From contig NZ_JARXWF010000004.1 in NCBI RefSeq assembly GCF_029892605.1, positions 1-64,000 of the forward strand: a DNA stretch of 64,000 bases, read 5' to 3'. The DNA is from Parabacteroides sp. PM6-13. Its GTDB lineage: Bacteria > Bacteroidota > Bacteroidia > Bacteroidales > Tannerellaceae. The notes below the pieces were generated by a model. It saw only the letters and a program-made list of their open reading frames with translations. It made no database searches and was not told the origin of the DNA. Below, one piece after another: positions 50,999-60,301 of this stretch (position 1 is its first letter; the number at the start of each line of letters is the position of its first letter). Made by a program: the position numbers and the translations under genes.

Positions 50999-53605
50999 AT
51001 GACATTCAAAAAGATTTTTTCCAGACTATTACTCATTATTGGAATTATCAGTTACTCCTCCACGCAATTTACAATCCGCGCCAACGAACCGGACTCGGCC
51101 TATATCTTTGCTTACACAAGCGAAGCGATGAAGGGCAGTGGCGGATTGTTTTTTGCCTGGAGCATCGACCGGGAAGCCTGGCATCCCATTGGGCCGGAAC
51201 ATAGTTTTGTAAAAAGCGACTACAGCGCCTGGGGATCGGAAAAACGGATGTATGAACCGGTATTGTTTCATTCGCCCGATGATTCCTGGCAGTGTGTATG
51301 GGAACTGAACGACCGGGATGCTGCCTTTGCACATGCCTCGTCGCCGGATCTGGTTTACTGGGGACCTCAGTCCTACCCGATCATTATGCCCGAAGGGAAT
51401 TGCCTGAAACCCGACATCACCTACGATGCAGGGAAAAAGGAATACATCGTAACCTGGGAAAGTAACAAACCGGGTAAGGTTGGCCTCTACAGCAGTACGA
51501 CAAAGGACTTCAAGACATACAGTCCGATTCAAAAGATCAATTCGCGTCAGAGCCAGAAGACCGAATTGGTCATTGACGGCGCGAAAGAGACAGGCACCCT
51601 CCACCGGGTGGCCTGGTCGGTGATCGACAAGATGCAGAAGGCACAACAGTTGGCAGCTTATGCCGGCATACTCCGGAACGAACGCGTAGCGATGGATCCG
51701 GCGGTGATACGCACACCGGTAATGGCGACCATCTCGCTTCAACCGGAGAAGAGAAAGCCAATCAGCGACCTGTTGATGGGTATCTTTTTTGAAGATATCA
51801 ACTACGCAGCAGATGGTGGCTTGTATGCCGAACTGGTTCAAAACCGCGATTTCGAATACCAACCTCATGAGAACAGAAGAGATCCGGAGTGGAACAGCAA
51901 AAAAGCCTGGTCGACAAAAGGCGGAGAGATGGATTTCCATATTGCTACCTCCTCGCCTATCCATGAGAACAACAGCCATTACGCGGCATTGACCATCAAT
52001 CAGGCCGGAGCGGCGCTGGTGAACGAAGGATTCGACGGCATCGTCCTGAAAGCAGGTGACAAATATGACTTTTCTGTTTTCGCCCGTAGCCCGGAAGCCA
52101 AAAGAGGGAAATTGCTTATTCGCCTGACCGGTAAAAACGGTGAGGTGTATGCAGAGGCTTCGACCTCTTCGGTACCGAAGGAGTGGAAAAAGCTGCAGGT
52201 GGTGATCACCGCCAAACAGACGGTGGATGATGCCCGTTTGGAAGTGATCCCGCAACAGACGGGACGCGTTGACCTGGATATGATCTCTCTCTTCCCACAA
52301 AAGACATTCAAAGGAAGAAAGAACGGACTTCGCGCCGACCTGGCTCAGGTGATTGCCGATATGAAACCACGTTTCGTACGCTTCCCCGGAGGCTGTGTGG
52401 CACACGGTAACGGCATTGAGAACATCTATCGTTGGGAAAACACCATCGGTAAATTGGAAGAGCGCAAGCCACAGTTTAATATTTGGAACTATCACCAGAG
52501 CGCCGGATTGGGTTACTTCGAGTATTTCCAGTTCTGTGAAGACTTAGGAGCCGAGCCGCTGCCGGTGGTTGCTGCCGGTGTGCCCTGTCAGAACTCTGCC
52601 AAGCACAACCATCCGATCGGTGGCCAACAGGGAGGTATCCCTATGTGCGAGATGGACGACTATGTACAGAGCATCCTGAACCTGATCGAATATGCCAATG
52701 GCGATATCAAATCGGAATGGGGACGCAAGCGCGCGGCTGCCGGACATCCGAAACCGTTTAACCTGAAATACCTCGGTGTCGGCAACGAAGACCTGATCAC
52801 CGATGTGTTTGAAGAGCGGTTCATGATGATCAACGATGCCATCAAAGCGAAATATCCGGAGATTGTTGTGATCGGTACGGTGGGTCCCTTCTTCGAAGGC
52901 ACCGACTATGTGGAGGGCTGGAAGCTGGCATCCAAGATCGATCTGCCTATGGTCGATGAGCATTACTACCAGTCACCGGGATGGTATATCAACAACCAGG
53001 ATTATTACGACCGCTACGACCGTAGTAAGCCACAGGTGTACCTGGGTGAATACGCAGCGCATGTGCCCAGCCGTTATAACAACCTGGAAGCAGCCCTTTG
53101 CGAAGCCCTGCACCTGATCAACGTAGAACGCAACGCCGACATCGTGGCAATGACCTCCTATGCTCCGCTGTTGGGGAAAGAGGGACATACACAGTGGAAC
53201 CCGGACCTGATCTATTTCACCAATACGGAGATCAAACCGACAGTAGGCTATTTCGTGCAGAAACTCTTTGGCGAGCATAGCGGAAATGAATACCTGACCA
53301 GTCATGTGAAGATGTCGAACAACCGTCCGGACATCCGCAAGCGCGTGGCGACCTCGTTTGTGATCGACCAGGCCACCAACGACCTGATCATTAAAGTGAT
53401 CAACCTATTGCCGGTGGCTGTTCCGTCGACGATCGACCTGGCGGGCATGGAACCGGCCGGCAACCAGGCATCTGTCTATGTGCTTCAGGGAGACCCGGAA
53501 GACCGCGATGCCAGACCTCAAGAATCGACTATCGAAGTAGCCTCACAGCTCACGTATGAACTGCCGGCTTATTCATTCTCTGTTATACGTCTGAAATTAA
53601 AATAA
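50999..53605 (+). CDS. Fusion: degenerate GH43-like propeller + GH51 arabinofuranosidase
   Basis: 868 residues. After a signal/anchor (FSRLLLIIGIISYSSTQF) residues of about 30-225 look like part of a GH43 propeller (AYIFAYTSEAMKGSGGLFFA, FAHASSPDLVYWGPQSYPII) but the catalytic DPH box is RMYEPV and blades are missing. From about residue 245 a full GH51 module follows: LMGIFFEDINYAADGGLYAE, RFVRFPGGCVAHGNGIENIY, acid/base Glu in KYLGVGNEDLITDVFEERFM and nucleophile Glu in QVYLGEYAAHVPSRYNN. The GH51 part resembles copy 1 (45623-47596). The N-terminal part is probably a binding or structural remnant. Confidence 0.85.
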   Translation: MTFKKIFSRLLLIIGIISYSSTQFTIRANEPDSAYIFAYTSEAMKGSGGLFFAWSIDREAWHPIGPEHSFVKSDYSAWGSEKRMYEPVLFHSPDDSWQCVWELNDRDAAFAHASSPDLVYWGPQSYPIIMPEGNCLKPDITYDAGKKEYIVTWESNKPGKVGLYSSTTKDFKTYSPIQKINSRQSQKTELVIDGAKETGTLHRVAWSVIDKMQKAQQLAAYAGILRNERVAMDPAVIRTPVMATISLQPEKRKPISDLLMGIFFEDINYAADGGLYAELVQNRDFEYQPHENRRDPEWNSKKAWSTKGGEMDFHIATSSPIHENNSHYAALTINQAGAALVNEGFDGIVLKAGDKYDFSVFARSPEAKRGKLLIRLTGKNGEVYAEASTSSVPKEWKKLQVVITAKQTVDDARLEVIPQQTGRVDLDMISLFPQKTFKGRKNGLRADLAQVIADMKPRFVRFPGGCVAHGNGIENIYRWENTIGKLEERKPQFNIWNYHQSAGLGYFEYFQFCEDLGAEPLPVVAAGVPCQNSAKHNHPIGGQQGGIPMCEMDDYVQSILNLIEYANGDIKSEWGRKRAAAGHPKPFNLKYLGVGNEDLITDVFEERFMMINDAIKAKYPEIVVIGTVGPFFEGTDYVEGWKLASKIDLPMVDEHYYQSPGWYINNQDYYDRYDRSKPQVYLGEYAAHVPSRYNNLEAALCEALHLINVERNADIVAMTSYAPLLGKEGHTQWNPDLIYFTNTEIKPTVGYFVQKLFGEHSGNEYLTSHVKMSNNRPDIRKRVATSFVIDQATNDLIIKVINLLPVAVPSTIDLAGMEPAGNQASVYVLQGDPEDRDARPQESTIEVASQLTYELPAYSFSVIRLKLK

Positions 53606-53611
53606 GAAACG

Positions 53612-55537
53612 ATGAAGAAAAACATAAGGACAATCCTTGTATCCCTCCTGTTATTCGGCACCACGCTGAGCTACGGGCAGGCATATAAATCCGGTCCGGA
53701 AGAGAAGGACTTTGCCGGTTATCTGTTTGCCTATTTCTTAGGCAATAAGGTGGAACAGGAGGCGGTTTGTTATGCGATCAGCCGCGATGGCTACAACTAC
53801 CTCGCACTCAACAACAACCAGCCCGTACTCGACTCGAAGCAGATCAGCTCGACCGGAGGTGTTCGTGACCCGCATATCCTGCGGTCGGCAGATGGTAAGA
53901 CATTCTATATGGTGGTGACCGATATGACCTCCTCCAAGGGATGGGACTCTAACCGGGCGATGGTATTACTGAAGTCCAACGACCTGATCAACTGGACATC
54001 AAGCATAATTAATATCCAGCAGAAGTATCCGAACCAGGAGAACCTCAAACGTGTCTGGGCACCGCAAACCATTTTCGACCCGAATGTCGGAAAGTATATG
54101 GTTTACTGGTCGATGAAACATGGCGATGGGCCGGATATCATCTATTATGCCTATGCCAACGAAGACTTCACCGACCTGGAGGGCGAGCCGAAGGTGTTCT
54201 TTACGCCTAAGAATGGCAAATCCTGTATCGATGGCGATGTGGTCTATAAAAACGGGCTCTATTATATGTTCTACAAGACGGAAGGACATGGCAACGGTAT
54301 TCGCCTGGCGATCACCGACGAACTGGGCACCGACAAATGGATCGAGCAGCCGGGGTATAAGCAACAAACACGCGATGCGGTAGAGGGATCGAGCCTGTTC
54401 AAACTGATCAACTCCGACACCTACATCCTGATGTATGATGTCTATACGAAGGGTAAGTATCAGTTCTGCGAAAGCAAAGACCTGGATGTGTTCAAAGTGA
54501 TCGATAAAGAGATCTCAATGAATTTCCACCCGCGTCATGGCTCTATCATCCCGCTGACGCGCCGCGAACTGAAAGCCATCACCGACCGTTGGGGCGTGCC
54601 CGAAGGGTTTGAGATGCCAACGGATGTGAATCCGATCATCGAGGGCTATTACGCCGACCCGGAAGTGATGTATTCCAAGAAAACCGGTAAATACTACATC
54701 TATCCGACCAGCGACGGCTTTGAAGGATGGGGCGGCTATTACTTCAAGACATTCTCTTCGCCCGACTTGAAAGAGTGGACAGAGGAGGGGATTATCCTGA
54801 ATCACCGCACCGATGTGTCGTGGGCCGACGGCAATGCCTGGGCACCCTGTATCATCGAAAAAGAGGTAGGCAAGAACAAATACAAATATTATTACTACTT
54901 CAGCGGAGGCAAACCGGGCGAACCGAAAAAGATCGGTGTCGCCGTGGCCGACGATCCGACAGGTCCCTTTGTGGACTCCGGCAAGCCGTTGATCGACTTC
55001 AAGCCGGAAGGCATCAACCGGGGACAGGAGATCGATCCGGATGTATTCTTCGACCCGATAGGGAAAAAGTATTATCTCTATTGGGGTAATGGCTACCTGG
55101 GGGCGGCTCAGCTCAACAAAGACATGGTGTCGATCAATAAGAAAACGATGAAAGTCATGACTCCGGATAAGACATTCCGGGAAGCGGTTTATGTTTTCTA
55201 TCGGAACGGATTGTATTATTTCTTATGGTCGGAAGACGATACGGGCAGTCCGAACTACAAAGTGCGTTACGCGACCGCCAAATCGCCGTTGGGTCCGTTG
55301 ACGATTCCCGAGAACAATGTCGTGATCACCCTGGATCCCTCCAGAGGCATCTATGGCACGGGGCATAACTCCGTATTGCAGGTGCCGGGAACCGACGAGT
55401 GGTATATTGTCTATCATCGCATCTCGCGCCCGAACGGCATCACCATGCCTTATCCGGGAATCTACCGCGAAGTATGTATGGACAAAATGGAATTCAACGA
55501 AGACGGCAGTATCAAACAAGTGACTCCTTCGTTATGA
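53612..55537 (+). CDS. Secreted protein with two tandem GH43 domains
   Basis: 641 residues with a signal peptide (ILVSLLLFGTTLSYGQ). Domain 1 (about 30-335): GGVRDPHILRSADGKTFYMV with base Asp, RVWAPQTIFDPNVGKYMVYW, SCIDGDVVYKNGLYYMFYKT and acid Glu in DAVEGSSLFKLINSDTYILM. Domain 2 (about 345-640): EGYYADPEVMYSKKTGKYYI, GNAWAPCIIEKEVGKNKYKY, EIDPDVFFDPIGKKYYLYWG and acid Glu in FREAVYVFYRNGLYYFLWSE. Both active sites look intact. Likely arabinan or galactan side-chain hydrolase. The N-terminal domain shares its layout with the degenerate propeller of the preceding gene. Confidence 0.9.
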   Translation: MKKNIRTILVSLLLFGTTLSYGQAYKSGPEEKDFAGYLFAYFLGNKVEQEAVCYAISRDGYNYLALNNNQPVLDSKQISSTGGVRDPHILRSADGKTFYMVVTDMTSSKGWDSNRAMVLLKSNDLINWTSSIINIQQKYPNQENLKRVWAPQTIFDPNVGKYMVYWSMKHGDGPDIIYYAYANEDFTDLEGEPKVFFTPKNGKSCIDGDVVYKNGLYYMFYKTEGHGNGIRLAITDELGTDKWIEQPGYKQQTRDAVEGSSLFKLINSDTYILMYDVYTKGKYQFCESKDLDVFKVIDKEISMNFHPRHGSIIPLTRRELKAITDRWGVPEGFEMPTDVNPIIEGYYADPEVMYSKKTGKYYIYPTSDGFEGWGGYYFKTFSSPDLKEWTEEGIILNHRTDVSWADGNAWAPCIIEKEVGKNKYKYYYYFSGGKPGEPKKIGVAVADDPTGPFVDSGKPLIDFKPEGINRGQEIDPDVFFDPIGKKYYLYWGNGYLGAAQLNKDMVSINKKTMKVMTPDKTFREAVYVFYRNGLYYFLWSEDDTGSPNYKVRYATAKSPLGPLTIPENNVVITLDPSRGIYGTGHNSVLQVPGTDEWYIVYHRISRPNGITMPYPGIYREVCMDKMEFNEDGSIKQVTPSL

Positions 55538-55545
55538 TATAAGAT

Positions 55546-55576
55546 ATGCGTGAGGCCCTCCTCACGCATATTTTTA
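55546..55576 (+). terminator. Rho-independent terminator after tandem GH43 gene
   Basis: ATGCGTGAGG and CCTCACGCAT form a perfect 10-bp stem with a 4-nt loop, followed by ATTTTTATT, 9 bp past the stop codon. It suggests GH35 downstream has its own promoter, although leaky read-through is possible. Confidence 0.85.
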
Positions 55577-55674
55577 TTCGTTTGATTCAGAATTCACCCT
55601 TTTTGAATCATTTCTCCTACTACAATCTCTGTTTTTATTAGGAATTTTGCCAACAGTTTAATGACGCACACAAC

Positions 55675-58005
55675 ATGAAAAGAAACATTTTATTCTTATT
55701 CTGTCTATTATGTGTCTTGGCCGGATGCTCCCCCAAGACAGGAACCTTTGAGATCGGGGAAAACACCTTCCTGTTGAATGGTGAGCCTTATGTTATAAAA
55801 GCGGCGGAGATTCATTATCCCCGTATACCGAAAGAATACTGGGAACATCGCATACAGATGTCGAAAGCGCTTGGCATGAATACCGTTTGTCTCTATATTT
55901 TCTGGAACTATCACGAACCGGAAGAGGGTCAATATGACTTCACCGGACAAAAAGATATCGCGGCCTTCTGCCGTCTGGCACAGCAATACGGGCTCAACGT
56001 CATCGTACGTCCCGGTCCATACGTATGTGCTGAATGGGAAATGGGCGGACTCCCCTGGTGGTTGCTCAAGAAAAAAGATATCAAACTGCGCGAGGCGGAT
56101 CCTTACTTCATGGAACGCACCCGTCTGTTCATGAATGAGGTGGGCAAACAACTGGCCGACCAGCAGATCACACGTGGTGGTAATATCATCATGGTACAGG
56201 TAGAAAACGAATATGGCTCATTCGGTGTCGACAAGCCCTATATCACGCAGATACGTGATATCGTACGAGAAGCGGGTTTTACTGATGTGCCTCTTTTCCA
56301 ATGCGACTGGAACTCTAATTTCGAAAACAACGCGTTGGAAGATCTTGTCTGGACGATCAATTTCGGTACAGGCGCCAATATCGATCAACAATTCGAACGC
56401 CTGAAAGAGCTGCGTCCCACGACTCCGCTGATGTGTAGTGAGTTCTGGTCGGGATGGTTCGACCATTGGGGAGCGCAACACGAGACCCGTAGCGCCGAAG
56501 CCCTGGTGAACGGCATGAAAGAGATGCTCGATAAAAATATTTCCTTCAGTCTCTATATGACCCATGGGGGAACCAGCTTCGGCCATTGGGCGGGAGCCAA
56601 CTTCCCGAACTTCTCGCCGACCTGTACCTCGTACGACTACGACGCGCCGATCAACGAATCAGGTAATGTAACGCCTAAATTCTTCGAAGTGCGCCAACTG
56701 CTCGAACAATACCTGCCGGAAGGGGAGAAACTGAGTAAGATTCCCGATTCGATTCCGACCATCGCCATTCCGGAATTCGAACTCACGGAGGTAGCGTCTT
56801 TGTTCGACAACCTGCCCGAGGCCAAATTGAGCGAACAGATTCAATCCATGGAATTCTTCGATCAGGGATGGGGAAGCATTCTCTATCGCACCACGCTTAC
56901 CGCCTGCGACAAGCCGCAGTCATTGATTATCACCGAGGCACACGACTGGACACAGGTGTTCCTCGACGGAAAGAAGATCGCCACCCTCAGCCGCATGAAA
57001 GGCGAAGGCATGGTGAACCTGCCGGCAGTCAACGAGGGAGCCGTGTTGGATATCCTGGTGGAACCGATGGGACGTATGAATTTCGGGAAAGGCATCTACG
57101 ACTGGAAAGGCATCACCGAGAAGGTGGAGCTCGCCAATGGCCAAGAGACTACTGAGCTGAAGAACTGGCAGGTGTATAACATCCCGGTCGACTACTCATT
57201 CATTCAGAAGAAAAACTACCAGAAGGGCGCTGTTGTCAAAGATATGCCAGGCTACTACAAAGGCACCTTCACCCTGGACAAGGTGGGCGATACCTTTATC
57301 GATATGCGCAACTGGAGCAAAGGCATGGTATGGATCAACGGCTACGCTATCGGACGCTACTGGGAGATCGGCCCGCAACAGACACTCTATATGCCGGGCT
57401 GCTGGCTGAAAAAGGGAGAAAACGAAATCATCATCTTCGACCTGGCCTCGCCTGAGAAAGCCACCGTTGCCGGGCTGCGCCAGCCGATCCTCGATATGTT
57501 GCGCGGCAATGGCGCCTATACCCACCGCAAGCTGGGCGAGAACCTGGATCTGTCGGGCGAGAAGGTATCCTACCAGGGAAGCTTCCGACCGGGTCACGGA
57601 TGGCAGCATGTGAAATTCGGTAAAGCGGAGAAGATACGTTATTTTGCGCTCGAAGCGCTCAACGCACATGGAGGCGACAACTATGCCGCCATGGCCGAAC
57701 TGGAACTGCTCGGTGAAGATGGCAAACCGGTATCGCGCCAGCACTGGAAGGTGTATTATGCCGACAGCGAAGAGACCAACGAGGCGAATAACATTGCCAC
57801 CAATGTGTTCGACCTACAGGAATCGACCTTCTGGCATACCGATTATTCCAATACAAAGGCTCCCTATCCGCACCAACTGGTGATCGACCTGGGCGAAGAG
57901 AAAACCATCACCGGTTTCTCTTATCTGCCACGCGCCGAAGCCAATGCGACAGGGATGATCAAGGACTATCGGATATATTTGAAAATGAAACCTTTTCTGA
58001 AATAA
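55675..58005 (+). CDS. Beta-galactosidase lipoprotein, GH35
   Basis: 776 residues. The lipobox is LCVLAGC (Cys19), so it is anchored at the envelope. GH35 barrel: GEPYVIKAAEIHYPRIPKEY, MNTVCLYIFWNYHEPEEGQY, RPGPYVCAEWEMGGLPWWLL, acid/base Glu in MVQVENEYGSFGVDKPY and nucleophile Glu in TPLMCSEFWSGWFDHWGAQH. Jelly-roll domains follow, including MRNWSKGMVWINGYAIGRYW, and the last 150 residues form an F5/8 type C-like module (WHTDYSNTKAPYPHQLVIDL). Predicted exo-galactosidase acting on beta-galactan. Confidence 0.93.
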   Translation: MKRNILFLFCLLCVLAGCSPKTGTFEIGENTFLLNGEPYVIKAAEIHYPRIPKEYWEHRIQMSKALGMNTVCLYIFWNYHEPEEGQYDFTGQKDIAAFCRLAQQYGLNVIVRPGPYVCAEWEMGGLPWWLLKKKDIKLREADPYFMERTRLFMNEVGKQLADQQITRGGNIIMVQVENEYGSFGVDKPYITQIRDIVREAGFTDVPLFQCDWNSNFENNALEDLVWTINFGTGANIDQQFERLKELRPTTPLMCSEFWSGWFDHWGAQHETRSAEALVNGMKEMLDKNISFSLYMTHGGTSFGHWAGANFPNFSPTCTSYDYDAPINESGNVTPKFFEVRQLLEQYLPEGEKLSKIPDSIPTIAIPEFELTEVASLFDNLPEAKLSEQIQSMEFFDQGWGSILYRTTLTACDKPQSLIITEAHDWTQVFLDGKKIATLSRMKGEGMVNLPAVNEGAVLDILVEPMGRMNFGKGIYDWKGITEKVELANGQETTELKNWQVYNIPVDYSFIQKKNYQKGAVVKDMPGYYKGTFTLDKVGDTFIDMRNWSKGMVWINGYAIGRYWEIGPQQTLYMPGCWLKKGENEIIIFDLASPEKATVAGLRQPILDMLRGNGAYTHRKLGENLDLSGEKVSYQGSFRPGHGWQHVKFGKAEKIRYFALEALNAHGGDNYAAMAELELLGEDGKPVSRQHWKVYYADSEETNEANNIATNVFDLQESTFWHTDYSNTKAPYPHQLVIDLGEEKTITGFSYLPRAEANATGMIKDYRIYLKMKPFLK

Positions 58006-58058
58006 ACAATTACTCTAAAATCAGTCCGACAAATACGGATCGGGCTTCAGTCTCTTAA

Positions 58059-58090
58059 CCCGCACGGATTATTCCCCGTGCGGGTTTTTT
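58059..58090. terminator. Terminator between GH35 and miaB
   Basis: CCCGCACGG and CCGTGCGGG pair with an 8-nt loop and are followed by six T on the plus strand, 54 bp past the GH35 stop. The genes converge; minus-strand A/T context is weaker (TTAAG), so it serves mainly GH35. Confidence 0.85.
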
Positions 58091-58100
58091 ATGGGTTTAC

Positions 58101-59474
58101 TTAGGGTTCTACCGGCTCACCGAAAAGGGTTGCCGACGAGGCATGGGTGATGCGAACAGGCACCTCCTGTCCCACCCGATAGTTTCTCTTATCGAAGATA
58201 ACCACCTTGTTTTGTTGCGTACGACCGAAAAGCTGTTCACGCGAGCGTTTGGAAAAGCCTTCAATCAGTACGTCAAAGGTCTTACCGATATCACGCTGAT
58301 TGCTTTCGTCGGAGAGTTTGTTTTGCAGGTCGATCATGCCTTGCAGGCGACGTATCTTCACCTCTTCCGGCACATTGTCTTCCAAATGCTTGGAGGCATA
58401 GGTGCCCGGACGTTCGGAGTATTTGAATAGGAAGGCAGAGTCGTAGCCCACCTCACGCATCAACGACAGGGTCTCTTCATACTCCTCTTCCGTTTCAGAA
58501 TGGAACCCGCAAAAGAGGTCGGTAGAGATGGCGCAGTCGGGGATAATACGTTTGATGGCGGCGATACGCTCCAGGTACCATGCGCGGGTGTATTTGCGGT
58601 TCATCACATCCAGGACACGCGAGCTACCCGATTGGGCAGGCAGGTGGATGTGTTTGCATATATTCGGATTACGGGCGATCACATGCAAGGTGTCGTCGCT
58701 CATATCCTTGGGATGGGAAGTAGTGAAACGAACGCGCATCGCGGGAGCCTCCCGGGCAACCAGTTCGAGCAGCTTCGGAAAGGTAATCTCTTCGCCCTCT
58801 CGCTCGAAAAGGTAGGAGTTCACATTCTGCCCCAAAAGCGTCACCTCCTTGAAGTTCTTATCACGCATATCGCGCACCTCGTTGAGAATGCTCTCTACAT
58901 CGCGACTACGTTCCCGTCCACGGGTGTAGGGCACAATGCAATAGGTACAGAAATTATTGCACCCACGCATAATAGAGATAAAACCGGAGATACGCACCCC
59001 ACTCACCTTCAAGGGGATCACGTCCCGGTAGGTTTCCTGTGTAGAGAGCTCCACGTTGATCGCTTTCTCGCCTTTCTCCACCGCCCCAACCAGATTGGGC
59101 AGGTCCAGGTAAGAGTCGGGACCCACCACTAGGTCGACACCGTGTTCATCGATCAGTTGCTCTTTGACCCGCTCGGCCATACATCCCAAGACACCTACTA
59201 TCAGGCCCTTTTTCTTACGTTTCAACGATTGGAAGTATTGAAGGCGCCCATACACCCGCTGCTCCGCATTGTCGCGTACCGAGCAGGTATTGACAAAAAT
59301 GGCATCCGCCTCTTCCAGTTTTTCAGTTAGCTGATAGCCGTCCATAGACATCACAGAGGCAACCACCTCACTATCGGCCACATTCATCTGACACCCGTAG
59401 GTTTCGATGAACAATTTTCGTTCTTTGTTTCCGGCAGCTGATTTTAAGTCAGCCCCAGCCTCTTGTTTTTCCAT
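58101..59474 (-). CDS. miaB: tRNA-2-methylthio-N6-dimethylallyladenosine synthase MiaB
   Basis: 457-residue radical SAM methylthiotransferase modifying A37 of tRNAs reading UNN codons. It has the N-terminal UPF0004 domain (ETYGCQMNVADSEVVASVMS with three cluster cysteines, one in NTCSVRD and one in GCMAERV), the radical SAM motif GCNNFCTYCIVPYTRGRERS and a C-terminal TRAM domain (LFGRTQQNKVVIFDKRNYRV). Single gene with 11 bp to the terminator of GH35. The first residues EKQEAGADLKSAAGNKERKL precede the fold and look like a nonconserved extension. Confidence 0.97.
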   Translation of the reverse strand: MEKQEAGADLKSAAGNKERKLFIETYGCQMNVADSEVVASVMSMDGYQLTEKLEEADAIFVNTCSVRDNAEQRVYGRLQYFQSLKRKKKGLIVGVLGCMAERVKEQLIDEHGVDLVVGPDSYLDLPNLVGAVEKGEKAINVELSTQETYRDVIPLKVSGVRISGFISIMRGCNNFCTYCIVPYTRGRERSRDVESILNEVRDMRDKNFKEVTLLGQNVNSYLFEREGEEITFPKLLELVAREAPAMRVRFTTSHPKDMSDDTLHVIARNPNICKHIHLPAQSGSSRVLDVMNRKYTRAWYLERIAAIKRIIPDCAISTDLFCGFHSETEEEYEETLSLMREVGYDSAFLFKYSERPGTYASKHLEDNVPEEVKIRRLQGMIDLQNKLSDESNQRDIGKTFDVLIEGFSKRSREQLFGRTQQNKVVIFDKRNYRVGQEVPVRITHASSATLFGEPVEP

Positions 59475-59665
59475 CTAAATTTATTAATAAATTATAAAAC
59501 TTTCACTTTTGGAACGTTTTCGCACACAGAAATTTGCAAATGCTAAAACGTTTAAATATATTTGCATACGAAAAACGTAAATTTTTTCATAGTTAAGGTT
59601 TTGGTTAAATCGAATAAGGGTGGCTGTGAAGTTACCCTTATTTTCTTTTATATATATCCATCCGC

Positions 59666-59697
59666 TTGGTTTCGTTTCATTTTTATGTTTATCTTTG
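59666..59697 (+). promoter_or_regulatory. Promoter of the small membrane protein gene
   Basis: TTG at 59666-59668, a 21-bp spacer and TATCTTTG at 59690-59697 fit the Bacteroidetes -33/-7 promoter. The ATG at 59740 lies about 42 bp beyond. Confidence 0.7.
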
Positions 59698-59739
59698 TAA
59701 CGATGCATCCGTTTTCAGACTGCAAAAATAATCAAAGTT

Positions 59740-60195
59740 ATGGAGAATATTGGTGATTGGCTTTACTTAATCCTTATCGGCGTAGCCGGTGTGATCAGCG
59801 TTATCAATTCCGGCAAGAAGAGAAAAGCGGAAGAAGAGGCGAAGAACGCACAGCCTCCCCGTGACATTGTCACGCCGGAGACAGCCTCCGACCGTAGCTT
59901 CTGGGAGATCATTTTAAGCCCCGAGGAAGAGGTACAACCCAAACCCCAACCGGTAAAAGTCAAGAAAACCGTTCAACCATCACCCAAAACAAAGACCCCT
60001 CCTACCCGAACCGAGCAACCGTTCCTGACAGGAGAGACCGAGATCGAACGGATGATCCGCCTGCAGGGAGAGAACGATTCACCCATTTTCACAGAAGAGA
60101 TCTACACCCCTTTGGTTACTTCCGAAGAGCTTCACGAACCGGAAGCGCTGCGAAAAGCCGTTATCTACGCTGAAATACTGAATCGCAAGTATTAG
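59740..60195 (+). CDS. Small membrane-anchored protein of unknown function
   Basis: 151 residues. One N-terminal membrane helix (WLYLILIGVAGVISVINSG, about residues 7-26) is followed by a basic stretch and a proline/lysine-rich, probably disordered segment (QPKPQPVKVKKTVQPSPKTK) and an acidic tail ending LRKAVIYAEILNRKY, which is the part most likely conserved. Similar short proteins occur in other Bacteroidales without assigned role. It has its own promoter and sits before the CoA-transferase. Confidence 0.75.
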   Translation: MENIGDWLYLILIGVAGVISVINSGKKRKAEEEAKNAQPPRDIVTPETASDRSFWEIILSPEEEVQPKPQPVKVKKTVQPSPKTKTPPTRTEQPFLTGETEIERMIRLQGENDSPIFTEEIYTPLVTSEELHEPEALRKAVIYAEILNRKY

Positions 60196-60245
60196 AGTTG
60201 CTTTTTTTAACCAATCTTTTGCACAGATAAGATGTTCTTTTTTCT

Positions 60246-60253
60246 TACCTTTG
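60246..60253 (+). promoter_or_regulatory. -7 box TACCTTTG before the CoA-transferase gene
   Basis: TACCTTTG matches TAnnTTTG, 48 bp before the ATG at 60302. A TTTTG lies 24-25 bp further up, slightly far for a -33 box. Confidence 0.5.
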
Positions 60254-60301
60254 CGCCTTAAATGCGTAAGGAAATTATTACCTATTAAATAACTATATAT
60301 C

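Noticed and set aside
51029-52495. 488-codon open frame antisense to the GH43-like/GH51 fusion
   Set aside because: Complementary to intact, motif-bearing GH51 sequence; no recognisable protein features.
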